A stretch of DNA of 43,209 nucleotides from NCBI GenBank assembly GCA_015061465.1, contig SUWN01000018.1:1-43209 (forward strand), read 5' to 3'. Positions 1-7,956 of the stretch are shown here, piece after piece (position 1 is the first letter of the stretch; every line of letters starts with the position of its first letter). The DNA is from Treponema bryantii. GTDB lineage: Bacteria > Spirochaetota > Spirochaetia > Treponematales > Treponemataceae. Under the pieces are notes generated by a model, which worked only from the letters and a program-made list of their open reading frames with translations, had not been told where the DNA came from and did not search any database. The translations under genes and the position numbers were made by a program.

Positions 1-2
1 CT

Positions 3-548
3 TTTTATATGCAACATATTGATCCTCACGTTTTTATTCCAATGCAATTTGAAAATCCTGCAAATCCAGAAATTCAAAGAAGCCAAACTGCTGTTGAAAT
101 TTTAAATGATGTTGATGGTCCAATCGATGGATTTTGTAGCGGAATTGGAACTGGCGGAACTTTAACTGGAATTGGTGAAGTTCTAAAAGAAAAAAATCCA
201 AATATTACAATTTGGGCTGTTGAACCTGAACACGCTGCAATTTTGAGTGGTGGTTCAATTGGTACTCACATGCAAATGGGAATTGGAGATGGTTTGATTC
301 CTGCAATTTTGAATCAAGAAATTTATGATGATACTTTTATAGTTTCTGATGAAAAAGCAATTAAAACTTCTAGAGATTTGGCACGTAAAGAAGGAATTAT
401 GTGTGGAATTTCTAGTGGAACAAACGTTGCAGCTGCATTGGAACTAGCAAAAATCCTTGGCAAAGGTAAAACTGTTGTTACAGTTCTACCAGACACTGCC
501 GAAAGATATTTTTCTACACCATTATTTGATGAAGAAATTTGTTTTTAA
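3..548 (+). CDS. cysK: Cysteine synthase, C-terminal part (cut by window edge)
   Basis: PLP-dependent O-acetylserine sulfhydrylase, which makes cysteine from O-acetylserine and sulfide in the cytoplasm. The reading frame is already open at the left edge, so the N-terminal part with the PLP lysine lies outside the window. Visible are the FENPANP segment, the phosphate-binding loop GTGGTLTGIG, the GIGDGLIP stretch and the C-terminal SSGTNVAAA and LPDTAERYFST motifs, all in the order typical of CysK/CysM. About 180 residues remain of a family of roughly 310. CysK is favoured over CysM from the overall motif wording, but the two are hard to separate from the C-terminal half alone. It is followed by a palindromic repeat and no clear T-tract terminator. 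Confidence 0.9.
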   Translation, partial: FYMQHIDPHVFIPMQFENPANPEIQRSQTAVEILNDVDGPIDGFCSGIGTGGTLTGIGEVLKEKNPNITIWAVEPEHAAILSGGSIGTHMQMGIGDGLIPAILNQEIYDDTFIVSDEKAIKTSRDLARKEGIMCGISSGTNVAAALELAKILGKGKTVVTVLPDTAERYFSTPLFDEEICF

Positions 549-554
549 GTTCAT

Positions 555-641
555 TGTCAACCTCGTGCAAACATGTCATCCTCGTGCTTGACACGAGGAA
601 CTTTATACAAGAACGTTCCCGCAACAAGTGCGGGAATGACA
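555..641. repeat. Composite palindromic intergenic repeat
   Basis: The core at 574-641 has outer arms TGTCAT (574-579) and ATGACA (636-641). They enclose two perfect hairpins: CCTCGTG/CACGAGG with a 5-base loop (580-598) and TTCCCGCA/TGCGGGAA (616-623/629-636). A partial direct copy of its left edge (TGTCAACCTCGTGC, 555-568) precedes it with 13 of 14 bases matching 574-587. It is far more G/C-rich than the surroundings. There is no T-tract, so it does not look like a simple terminator. It has the look of a dispersed REP-like element placed between two converging genes. Confidence 0.75.
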
Positions 642-655
642 TTTACGAAATATTT

Positions 656-2734
656 CTAAAACTTTAAAACCAAAACACTTTTTGCAGGAACTAAAATCTT
701 GTTAGAAAGTGTTTTGTTTTCTATTGTAAAATCAACTTCTTCTGGAAATCTTTTTTGACACAAATCAAAATTAGAAATTTTTTCTGCGCTGATTGCTTTG
801 TTAGGACCGTTTGGATCTACAAATCCATTTGCAACTGGTTTAATGTATTTTCCATCTTTTGGTTGTAAAAGGGCAATTTCCGCATTTTTTCCTTTAAAAT
901 CAAAATCACTTGATTCTAAATTCATTTCTTTTTCTGATTCGTTTGCGTTTACAATTTTAATGATAATTTTATCATCATTTTTTACAGCCGAAACATAAAT
1001 ATTTTCTTTGCGTAATTCATATTCTTGTCCGTTTAATTCCAAATATTCGTTTCCTGCATAATCAGAGAAAATCTTTTGAACATAATAACTTGGAGTTAAT
1101 ACAACATTGTCTGCATCAAACCAAATCATATCTGGAGTCCATTGTGAATGACCAATTCTGTTAAAAAGGGGAGCGTAAGAAGCGAGTTTTACAATATCAC
1201 CATTTTTTTCCATTCCAGTAAGCATTGCTGCTTCTGCAAGTGCTGCTTCTACAGAATTCTTTTGATTTTCATCGTGGCCTGCGTATTCACCAGCAAAAAT
1301 GCCAATGTTTCTTGGGTAGTTGTCGTAAAAATCAACATTTTCGTAAAGCCATTTTGGTTCAACATAATAATGTTCATCAACTGCATAAGTAAAATCAGGA
1401 TTTTTTGCACATTCAGATTTATAAAAATCCCACGCTTGTGTGTGAAGTTCGTGATTTACAAAAGGTCCTGCAGTTCCAAGACATTTAATTTCTGGGTAAA
1501 CTTTGTGAATTGCTTTTTCAAATGCAATATAGCGTGGAGCAACATCAACATTTTTGCTTTCCCATTGTTCGTTTCCAATTGCAAGTAATTCTAAGTTAAA
1601 ACTTTCTGGGTGGCCCATTTCTGCTCGCAATTTTCCCCATTTTGAAGTAACAGTGCCATTAGCAAATTCAATTAAATCCAACGCATCTTGAACATATTCT
1701 TGGAATCCTGGGCTATCAACTGGAACTGTTTCATAAGAACGGAACTGACAGGCAACACCAATGTTCAAAACTGGAAGAGGACGACATTTTCTGTTTTTTG
1801 TAGATAAAAGTTCGCACAAAAGAAAATATTCATAAAAACCAATTCCGTAACTTTGCATATAGTGGCAATCTTGCATTTCATTTGCAAAAACTGTGTTTCC
1901 ACCTTGCAAAGCCCACAAGTTTGTTTGGATTTTCCTATCTTCAATTTTTCCAACAGTATTTTTCCAGTAGTAGCGGCGCATTAAACTTGTTCCTTCAACA
2001 ATACAACCGCCTGGGAATCTTACAAAACCAGGATTTAGATTTGCCAAGGCTTCAAACATATCTTTTCTAAAAATGCCAGCAACAGCATCTTCTGGAATCA
2101 TAGAAATTAAATCAAATTCTACGCAACCTTTTTCTGTTAAAATGATTTCAAACTGTGCTTTATGAATGTCTTCTGTGGCTGTTAATTGCGTTGTGTATTT
2201 TTTCCATTTTTTTGAAACACAATTTCCAACCATGGCGTCGTAGCCGTTTGGTTCTGCACTTTGAGCAATAATAAATTTTACAGTTGATTCTGCAAAAGTT
2301 TTTTTATCTTTTGTAACACGAATTAGTAAATCGCCTTTTAGGTAATCAACTTCTCTTGCGTAAAAAGAAACATTGTATTTCATTCCTTTTTTTAGGCTAA
2401 TTCCGTCGTAAGCTTTGTTGTAAAAACCTTCGTGTGCTTTGTCTGCAGTGAATCTTAAATAATGAGGATTTTTTTCGCTTACTGGTTGGTTGCTTGAAAT
2501 TTCAAGGTTTTCTTCTTTTTGATTAATTGAATGCCATGCGTAAAGATTATCTTCTTTTAAAACGTAATTTCTAGGACTTCCTTTACTTTTGATTGCTTCA
2601 AAAGAACGATTTTCCAAAAGTTCTGCGTAAAGTCCACCGTCTGCCGCAAAGTTTATATCTTCAAAGAAAAGACCAATCATGTCTTTTGTGATTTTTTTTG
2701 ATACTTGATTTTTTAAAACTAATTTGTTAGGCAT
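656..2734 (-). CDS. GH51 alpha-L-arabinofuranosidase
   Basis: Retaining glycoside hydrolase that releases terminal arabinofuranose from arabinan or arabinoxylan fragments. At 692 residues it matches the long GH51 form. The N-terminal half (about 1-215) is beta-rich and probably contains a carbohydrate-binding-like module, followed by the (beta/alpha)8 barrel and a C-terminal beta domain. The acid/base glutamate is E389 in AIGNEQWE and the nucleophile is E483 in FAGEYAG; FPGGCIVEG near residue 240 is also typical. No signal peptide is visible, so it probably acts in the cytoplasm on imported oligosaccharides. A GGAGGG ribosome site lies just upstream of the ATG, and a palindromic operator-like site sits about 30 bases further up. 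It appears to be a single-gene unit. Confidence 0.93.
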   Translation of the reverse strand: MPNKLVLKNQVSKKITKDMIGLFFEDINFAADGGLYAELLENRSFEAIKSKGSPRNYVLKEDNLYAWHSINQKEENLEISSNQPVSEKNPHYLRFTADKAHEGFYNKAYDGISLKKGMKYNVSFYAREVDYLKGDLLIRVTKDKKTFAESTVKFIIAQSAEPNGYDAMVGNCVSKKWKKYTTQLTATEDIHKAQFEIILTEKGCVEFDLISMIPEDAVAGIFRKDMFEALANLNPGFVRFPGGCIVEGTSLMRRYYWKNTVGKIEDRKIQTNLWALQGGNTVFANEMQDCHYMQSYGIGFYEYFLLCELLSTKNRKCRPLPVLNIGVACQFRSYETVPVDSPGFQEYVQDALDLIEFANGTVTSKWGKLRAEMGHPESFNLELLAIGNEQWESKNVDVAPRYIAFEKAIHKVYPEIKCLGTAGPFVNHELHTQAWDFYKSECAKNPDFTYAVDEHYYVEPKWLYENVDFYDNYPRNIGIFAGEYAGHDENQKNSVEAALAEAAMLTGMEKNGDIVKLASYAPLFNRIGHSQWTPDMIWFDADNVVLTPSYYVQKIFSDYAGNEYLELNGQEYELRKENIYVSAVKNDDKIIIKIVNANESEKEMNLESSDFDFKGKNAEIALLQPKDGKYIKPVANGFVDPNGPNKAISAEKISNFDLCQKRFPEEVDFTIENKTLSNKILVPAKSVLVLKF

Positions 2735-2763
2735 ACAATCCCTCCGTGTAAAAAATGTTCTGT

Positions 2764-2777
2764 GTTAAACGTTTTAC
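2764..2777. promoter_or_regulatory. Palindromic operator-like site upstream of the arabinofuranosidase
   Basis: GTTAAACGTTTTAC is a near-perfect palindrome with a central CG; only the third pair fails. It sits 30 bases upstream of the arabinofuranosidase start, where the 5' untranslated region or promoter must lie. A/T-rich palindromes with a central CG are typical of LacI/GalR-family operators. No regulator gene lies next to it, so assignment to LacI-type control by pentose sugars is inference. Confidence 0.45.
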
Positions 2778-2817
2778 TTAATTTTCAGATTAAAGCATAA
2801 TGTGTAATAAATCAATA

Positions 2818-4239
2818 CTAGTAGAAAATTTTTCCTAAAATATAATCTGCAACTCTAACAACAAAATTTGATTTTAGTGTTGTTCTGTCACAAACAAGAG
2901 GAATCTTTTCTAATTGAATTCCATCAAGAGAAACAATTATATTTCCAACAATTTGACCTTGTTCAACTTCACCAAAAATAAATGAAGGTTTTTCTATTTG
3001 AACTTGCACGTTAGAAAGATTTTCTTGCAATGTTCCATCTGTTATATAAGGTACAGAAATTGATTCAACTCTAAACGCAGGAACTAAATTAATTCCTTTT
3101 TCTTTTGTTCCGAATGATTTTAAAAAATGAATTTTTGAAAATTCTGGTGAATAAAAATCACTAAAGGATGAAAAAGCCCATTCCATAATTTGTGTTCCAT
3201 CATGAATTCGACCCAAATTTCCTTCGCGAGTATTGTTGCCTTTGCCTCCCATCGTTATTGATAAAAAACGTGTGTTGTCGCGCTGAACAGTTAAAGACAA
3301 ATTGTATCCGCTTTCATTTATAAAACCAGTTTTTAATCCATCACAGCCAGGTAGTTTATCCAAAAGGGGATTTGTATTTTTTTGCGTAATTCCCATTGTA
3401 ATAGTTTCTGGTAAACCTTGTGACCAATCTTGTGCCCCGTATTCATCTTGTGGCGCCATATTATGTGGTTTTGGATAAGTAAAACTTGGAACTTTATGAA
3501 ATTTTTCCAACGATTCTGGATGAAGTTGTAAATAGATTTGTGCAAAAGTTGCCATTTCTCTTGCTGTAGTCGAATTTAATTCGCTATATCCTGATGAATC
3601 AACAAAATGTGTATTTTTTAATCCATATTGTTGTGCAACGTCATTCATTCTGGCAACAAAGTCCTGCATGCTTCCGCAGATTTTGTATGCAACAGCATAC
3701 GCTGCATCGTTGCCAGAAGAGATTGCCATTCCAAGTAAAAGTTCTTCTAAAGTAACAATGTGACCTTTCCCCAAAAACATCAAAGAAGAATGAGGTGGCA
3801 TATTACAAGCCCAAGTTTCTGGTGGTAAATCGATTATATCATCGTAAGAAAGATTTCCCAATCTTACTTCTTCCATAACAACGTGCATTGCAAAAAGTTT
3901 TGTCATAGAAGCTGGCGGAATGATTTTATCTGCGTTTTTTTCGTAAAGAATGTTTCCATTTGAAGTATTAATCAAAATCGCAGATTCTGCACCCACATCT
4001 AATTCGACAGGAGCGAGATTGTAGGGGAGTTTTGTCAAAATTGTATTTTTGTGTGAATATTCATTTTGGAGCAACGTTTCCAAATCATTTTGTTGTTGAA
4101 TAGAAAGTATATTTGCACTTTGAATTTTAGAAAAATGAATTCCTCTTACAATTGTCAATGTTGAAAAAGAAACAATTATAAGAGAAAAAAATGCAATTAT
4201 TGAATATATTAATTTTTGTTTTGTAGAAAATTTTTTCAT
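2818..4239 (-). CDS. D-alanyl-D-alanine carboxypeptidase (PBP5/6 family, S11)
   Basis: Penicillin-binding DD-carboxypeptidase that trims the terminal D-Ala from peptidoglycan pentapeptides in the periplasm. The three serine-active-site motifs are all present: SMTK (111-114), SGN (175-177) and KTG (303-305). They are preceded by a conserved PASMTK context and followed by a PBP5_C-like beta domain (about 370-460). Residues 10-32 form an N-terminal hydrophobic segment with no obvious cleavage site, so it may be anchored by its N terminus. At 473 residues it is longer than typical DacA because of an extended N-terminal linker. It starts 4 bases after aroC ends, the last gene of a histidine phosphatase-aroC-dac run. 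Confidence 0.92.
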   Translation of the reverse strand: MKKFSTKQKLIYSIIAFFSLIIVSFSTLTIVRGIHFSKIQSANILSIQQQNDLETLLQNEYSHKNTILTKLPYNLAPVELDVGAESAILINTSNGNILYEKNADKIIPPASMTKLFAMHVVMEEVRLGNLSYDDIIDLPPETWACNMPPHSSLMFLGKGHIVTLEELLLGMAISSGNDAAYAVAYKICGSMQDFVARMNDVAQQYGLKNTHFVDSSGYSELNSTTAREMATFAQIYLQLHPESLEKFHKVPSFTYPKPHNMAPQDEYGAQDWSQGLPETITMGITQKNTNPLLDKLPGCDGLKTGFINESGYNLSLTVQRDNTRFLSITMGGKGNNTREGNLGRIHDGTQIMEWAFSSFSDFYSPEFSKIHFLKSFGTKEKGINLVPAFRVESISVPYITDGTLQENLSNVQVQIEKPSFIFGEVEQGQIVGNIIVSLDGIQLEKIPLVCDRTTLKSNFVVRVADYILGKIFY

Positions 4240-4243
4240 AATT

Positions 4244-5317
4244 TTAGATTATCATATCTGCAAGAACAAGAGCTGCCATCGCTTCTACAACCGGAACAAT
4301 TCTTGGACATAAGCAAACATCGTGTCTTCCTTTTATTTGTAATTCTGTTGATTTTACATTTCCATCTTGAACACAAACTGTATTTTGTGGAATAAAAATA
4401 CTTGGAACAGGTTTTACAGCAACTCTAAAAATGATTGTTTGACCGTTTGAAATGCCGCCCAAAATTCCGCCTGCGTGGTTTGAATCGAATGCGATTTTTC
4501 CGTTTTCTTCGTGCATACAATCGTTGTTTTCGCTTCCTAGTAAATCTGCGGCTGCAAATCCTTCTCCAAATTCAATTCCTTTTATTGCACCAATAGAAAG
4601 CATTGCTTTTGCTAATTGAGCATCTAATTTATCAAAAACAGGCTCTCCGAGTCCCGCTGGAACTCCTTGAATCTGACATTCAATTATTCCACCTGCACTA
4701 TCACCTTTACTTTTAATTTCATTGATTTTTTCGAGCATTTTTTCTGCAGCAGTTGCGTCTGGACATCTTAATAGATTTTTTTCAATTTGTGAAAAATCTA
4801 TTTCTTTTGCTTCTATTCCAGCAGCTTTTATTGTATATGCTGTAATTTGTATTCCAGATTTTTTTAAAATTTCAGTAGCGATTGCTCCAGCAGCAACACG
4901 AGCGGCAGTTTCTCTTCCTGATGAACGTCCGCCACCCCTGTAATCTCTAAAACCGTATTTTTCTTGATAAGTAAAATCTGCGTGGCCTGGTCTAAAAGTA
5001 TTTTTTAAATTTTCATAGTCGGAAGAATGCTGACTTGTATTGCGGATTAACAAAGCGATTGGAGTTCCTTCTGTTGTATCATTAAAAACTCCTGATAGAA
5101 TTTCTACACAATCGTCTTCTTTTCTCATTGTTACAGCCGGATTTACTTTTCCATCAATTACAGCATTTGGCTTACGTCTATTTAATGCTTTTTGAATAAT
5201 TTCCGTTGTGATTTTTAATCCAGATGGACACCCATCAATTACACAACCTAAAGCAGCTCCGTGACTTTCGCCAAATGTTGTTACTTTAAAATTTTTTCCA
5301 AATGTATTTCCACTCAT
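4244..5317 (-). CDS. aroC: Chorismate synthase
   Basis: Converts 5-enolpyruvylshikimate-3-phosphate to chorismate, the last shared step of aromatic amino acid synthesis, using reduced flavin. The N terminus carries the family signature with FGESHG, followed by GCVIDGCPSG, RPGHAD and YRGGGRSSGRETAARVAAGA. The C-terminal GRHDVCLCPRIVPVVEAM stretch is also characteristic. At 357 residues the length is normal for the bacterial enzyme. The gene lies between a histidine phosphatase gene (9-base gap upstream) and a DD-carboxypeptidase gene (4-base gap downstream), with no other shikimate genes nearby. Co-transcription here looks positional and not pathway-based. Confidence 0.97.
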   Translation of the reverse strand: MSGNTFGKNFKVTTFGESHGAALGCVIDGCPSGLKITTEIIQKALNRRKPNAVIDGKVNPAVTMRKEDDCVEILSGVFNDTTEGTPIALLIRNTSQHSSDYENLKNTFRPGHADFTYQEKYGFRDYRGGGRSSGRETAARVAAGAIATEILKKSGIQITAYTIKAAGIEAKEIDFSQIEKNLLRCPDATAAEKMLEKINEIKSKGDSAGGIIECQIQGVPAGLGEPVFDKLDAQLAKAMLSIGAIKGIEFGEGFAAADLLGSENNDCMHEENGKIAFDSNHAGGILGGISNGQTIIFRVAVKPVPSIFIPQNTVCVQDGNVKSTELQIKGRHDVCLCPRIVPVVEAMAALVLADMII

Positions 5318-5326
5318 ATTTTTTTC

Positions 5327-6124
5327 CTATTTTTTAATTTCTTGTAATAATTCTGTAAAATATCCTGATGATGAAATCTTTTCGCCACCATTTGTAAGAT
5401 GATTTGTATCACCTAATCTTTCTACTCTAAACATTGCTTGATTTTCAAGTCTCTCTTCTGTATTTAAAATTGTAACAGAAGTAGGGGCAACATAAAAATT
5501 ATGCCACAATTGAACTGGAGACATACCAAGTAAATGTCCCATAATTGTAAACATAACACCCAAATGACAAAAGAAAACTAATGTTGTATCTTCTGTCAAA
5601 TTTTTTTCTGAAACTAATTGATATCGTTCAATTTTATTTTCTTTGCCAAAATTTGGATTTGGCTTTTGATTTTGTACAGTGTAAAATCCTTTTTTGTTTC
5701 GGATATAACCATATTCTGCCAAAAGTGAATCTATTCCGTTGCAAACTTTTTTATAATTATTTGGTACATTTCCTTTTTTCATGTGGGAAGATTTGTGCCA
5801 ATTATTTTTGTCAAAAAATTTTTTTTGTGAATAATAAAAATCTGGTAAAAAATCCCAGCAAACTCCTGTTTTTTTACCGTTTTGATAATAATAAAATTCT
5901 TGTAACCAAGGATAAGTTTCTACTTGTATATTTGATTTTTCTTTTAAAATTTCTATGGAAGGTTTTGCTGTTGCTTGCGCTCGTCCTAAAGGTGAGCAAC
6001 AGATTTTTGTAATGTCCCAATTTGTAACGCGTCTTGTTAAAAGTTCAACTTCGCGTTTACCTTTTTCTGTTACATCGTCGTTTTTGTAGTCTGGGTCTCC
6101 GTGTCTAATAAAAATCAGGCGCAT
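5327..6124 (-). CDS. Histidine phosphatase family protein (phosphoglycerate mutase-like)
   Basis: Member of the branch-1 histidine phosphatase superfamily. The phosphohistidine motif is IRHGD with H8, the phosphate-binding arginine is R48 in SPLGRAQAT, and the second catalytic histidine is H187 in FFCHLG. The 265 residues include a large lysine/tyrosine-rich insert (about 70-165) between the motifs, so the substrate cannot be inferred from the core. The family includes phosphoglycerate mutases, CobC-like phosphatases and SixA-like protein phosphatases. It heads the run with aroC and the carboxypeptidase gene; AAGGAAAC upstream of the ATG is a plausible ribosome site. Confidence 0.85.
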   Translation of the reverse strand: MRLIFIRHGDPDYKNDDVTEKGKREVELLTRRVTNWDITKICCSPLGRAQATAKPSIEILKEKSNIQVETYPWLQEFYYYQNGKKTGVCWDFLPDFYYSQKKFFDKNNWHKSSHMKKGNVPNNYKKVCNGIDSLLAEYGYIRNKKGFYTVQNQKPNPNFGKENKIERYQLVSEKNLTEDTTLVFFCHLGVMFTIMGHLLGMSPVQLWHNFYVAPTSVTILNTEERLENQAMFRVERLGDTNHLTNGGEKISSSGYFTELLQEIKK

Positions 6125-6154
6125 TGTTGTTTCCTTAAAAATATTTATAAAGTT

Positions 6155-6236
6155 ATTGCCACACGGATTTGCTCAGAACTAACGTTCTTCGCTTTTTTTT
6201 AAATAACGTTAGTTTTGAGCAAATGTGCGTAACAAT
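6155..6236. repeat. Long imperfect inverted repeat between glyA and the phosphatase gene
   Basis: Two 32-base arms (6155-6186 and 6205-6236) match at 26 of 32 positions. The inner 20 bases (6167-6186 against 6205-6224) match at 19. The 18-base spacer contains a run of T. Neither side of the structure is followed by a T-tract, so a standard intrinsic terminator is unlikely. A third, partial copy of the outer edge (ATTGCCACGCAGGG) lies at 6264-6277. The arrangement suggests a mobile or dispersed palindromic element, or an RNA structure in the glyA-phosphatase intergenic transcript. Confidence 0.65.
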
Positions 6237-6295
6237 CTAAAACGTGAACAGTTAGTATATAAGATTGCCACGCAGGGTTTTATGTTTTTTATTAA

Positions 6296-7795
6296 TTATT
6301 TTACAAATTCTTTTTTCAAGAAGTCTAAGTCTAATTCTGGGTAAAGAACGTGAGCGTCAAGTAAAGCATTTACACGTTTACGAGCTTGGGCTTGTACTGT
6401 TTCGTCAAGTTCAATTTTACCTTTTGCTGGTTTTCCTTCTTTTGTAAGACCAGGTTTTGTTCCTTTAAGTACAAAGTCAATGATTGAAGCAACTTCTTTC
6501 ATATCTTCTTCGTTCATTCCCAAAGTTGTTAGACCTGGTGTTCCAATACGAATTCCACTTGTCCACCAAGCTCCGTTTTTGTCGTAAGGAAGTGCGTTTG
6601 CGTTTGCAGTTACACCACATTTGAAAAGAGCTGCTTCTGCTTGTTTTCCTGTAAGACCGTATCCTGTAACATCAACGAGCATTAAGTGATTATCTGTTCC
6701 ACCAGTTTGAAGTGGCATTCCGTAAGATTTACATCCTTCTGCCAAAGCCGCTGCATTTTTTACAACGTTGTGAGCCCAATCTTGGTAAGCTTGTGTGCGT
6801 GCTTCTTTGAATGCAATTGCTTTTGCTGCCATAATGTGACCAAGAGGTCCACCTAAAACCATTGGACAACCTTTGTTTACGTAGTCTGCAAATTCTTTTT
6901 TACAAAGAATCATAGCTCCACGAGGACCGCGCAATGTTTTGTGTGTTGTTGTTGTAACAATGTCTGCCCATTTAACTGGATCGTAGTCGCCTTCAAATAC
7001 TTTTCCTGCAACTAATCCTGCAAAGTGTGCCATATCTACCATTAATACAGCTCCACATTTATCTGCAATTTCGCGGAAACGTTTGAAGTTGATTTTTCTT
7101 GGGTAAGCTGAATATCCTGTAAGAAGGATTAATGGTTTTACTTCCATTGCTTGTTTTTCAATTGCGTCGTAATCTAAAAGACCTGTTTCTTTATCTACAC
7201 CGTATGGGTGGCTTTCGAACATACGAGCTGAAACATTCATTCTGTATCCGTGTGTTAAGTGTCCACCACAAGAATAGTCAAGTCCCATTAATTTTTGATT
7301 TCCAAATTTTTTGCGAAGGTCATCAAATTGAGCGTCTGTTAATTCCCCTAGTGATTTAACACCAAGTTCTTCTAATGTTGGTGTTTCAACTTTTGCACTT
7401 AAAATTGCCCAGTAAGCAACTAAGTTTGTATCAGCCCCTGAGTGTGGTTGAACATAAGCGTATTCTGCACCGAACAAAGCTTCTGCTTCTCGAGCTGCAA
7501 CATTTTCTACAGCGTCAATATTTACACATCCACCGTAATAACGATGTTCTGGGAATCCTTCTGCGTATTTATCTGTTAAAAGGTTTCCCATTGTTGCCTG
7601 TACGTTTAATGAACAATAGTTTTCTGAAGCAACTAATTTTAAGTGACTTCTTTGATTTTCTAATTCGTTTACAATTGAAGCGGCAATTTCTGGTCCAACT
7701 TCTGCAACTTGTTGTAAGTTTGCAACATAAGCTGTCATTGCTGCGTTTGGCTTTCCGTTACAAGAAGCCAAGTAGTTTTCTAAAGGTGTAGACAT
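6296..7795 (-). CDS. glyA: Serine hydroxymethyltransferase
   Basis: PLP enzyme interconverting serine and glycine while loading one-carbon units on tetrahydrofolate, in the cytoplasm. The PLP lysine is K286 in TTTTHKTLRGPRGA. SENYCS, YYGGC, HSGADTNL, GGHLTHG and DMAHFAGLVAG are all recognisable. The 499 residues exceed the usual 410-430. The excess comes from an N-terminal extension of about 30 residues, a segment at about 133-172 (between NLVAYWAILS and GLDYSCGGHLTHG), and a longer C-terminal region. Long GlyA proteins of this kind are known in treponemes. The gene is monocistronic, with a TTGAAT-17-TAAAAT promoter upstream and GAGGA before the ATG. Confidence 0.97.
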   Translation of the reverse strand: MSTPLENYLASCNGKPNAAMTAYVANLQQVAEVGPEIAASIVNELENQRSHLKLVASENYCSLNVQATMGNLLTDKYAEGFPEHRYYGGCVNIDAVENVAAREAEALFGAEYAYVQPHSGADTNLVAYWAILSAKVETPTLEELGVKSLGELTDAQFDDLRKKFGNQKLMGLDYSCGGHLTHGYRMNVSARMFESHPYGVDKETGLLDYDAIEKQAMEVKPLILLTGYSAYPRKINFKRFREIADKCGAVLMVDMAHFAGLVAGKVFEGDYDPVKWADIVTTTTHKTLRGPRGAMILCKKEFADYVNKGCPMVLGGPLGHIMAAKAIAFKEARTQAYQDWAHNVVKNAAALAEGCKSYGMPLQTGGTDNHLMLVDVTGYGLTGKQAEAALFKCGVTANANALPYDKNGAWWTSGIRIGTPGLTTLGMNEEDMKEVASIIDFVLKGTKPGLTKEGKPAKGKIELDETVQAQARKRVNALLDAHVLYPELDLDFLKKEFVK

Positions 7796-7830
7796 TTTTT
7801 TCCTCTATAAATTTAATAATGATGGATTTT

Positions 7831-7859
7831 ATTTTAACTTAAAAAATACTTAAATTCAA
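7831..7859 (-). promoter_or_regulatory. Promoter of glyA
   Basis: Reading the minus strand, TTGAAT (7854-7859), a 17-base spacer and TAAAAT (7831-7836) form a sigma70-type promoter. The predicted start lies about 25-30 bases before the glyA ATG, leaving room for the GAGGA ribosome site. No riboswitch-sized leader exists. Confidence 0.55.
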
Positions 7860-7956
7860 TAGAAATACTAAAGGTATAAATCATTAAAATGTTTGACAAT
7901 TGACTAATTTGGATTTACCCTAGATGTATAATATTATATTTTTTTTGGAGAATTTG

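Noticed and set aside
1148..1588. Plus-strand ORF inside the arabinofuranosidase gene
   Set aside because: A cysteine- and phenylalanine-rich shadow of the GH51 gene, with no ribosome site and no family match. The same holds for the other opposite-strand ORFs within glyA, recJ, nrdD, lnt and ligA.
6155..6236. Intrinsic terminator of glyA
   Set aside because: The stem is not followed by a T-tract on either strand; the T-run is in the loop.
7796..7923. Glycine riboswitch ahead of glyA
   Set aside because: The promoter predicts a leader of about 30 bases, with no room for a glycine aptamer.
7924..7956. Upstream ATG of the EAL protein
   Set aside because: It overlaps the TATAAT element, and the second ATG has a proper ribosome site.
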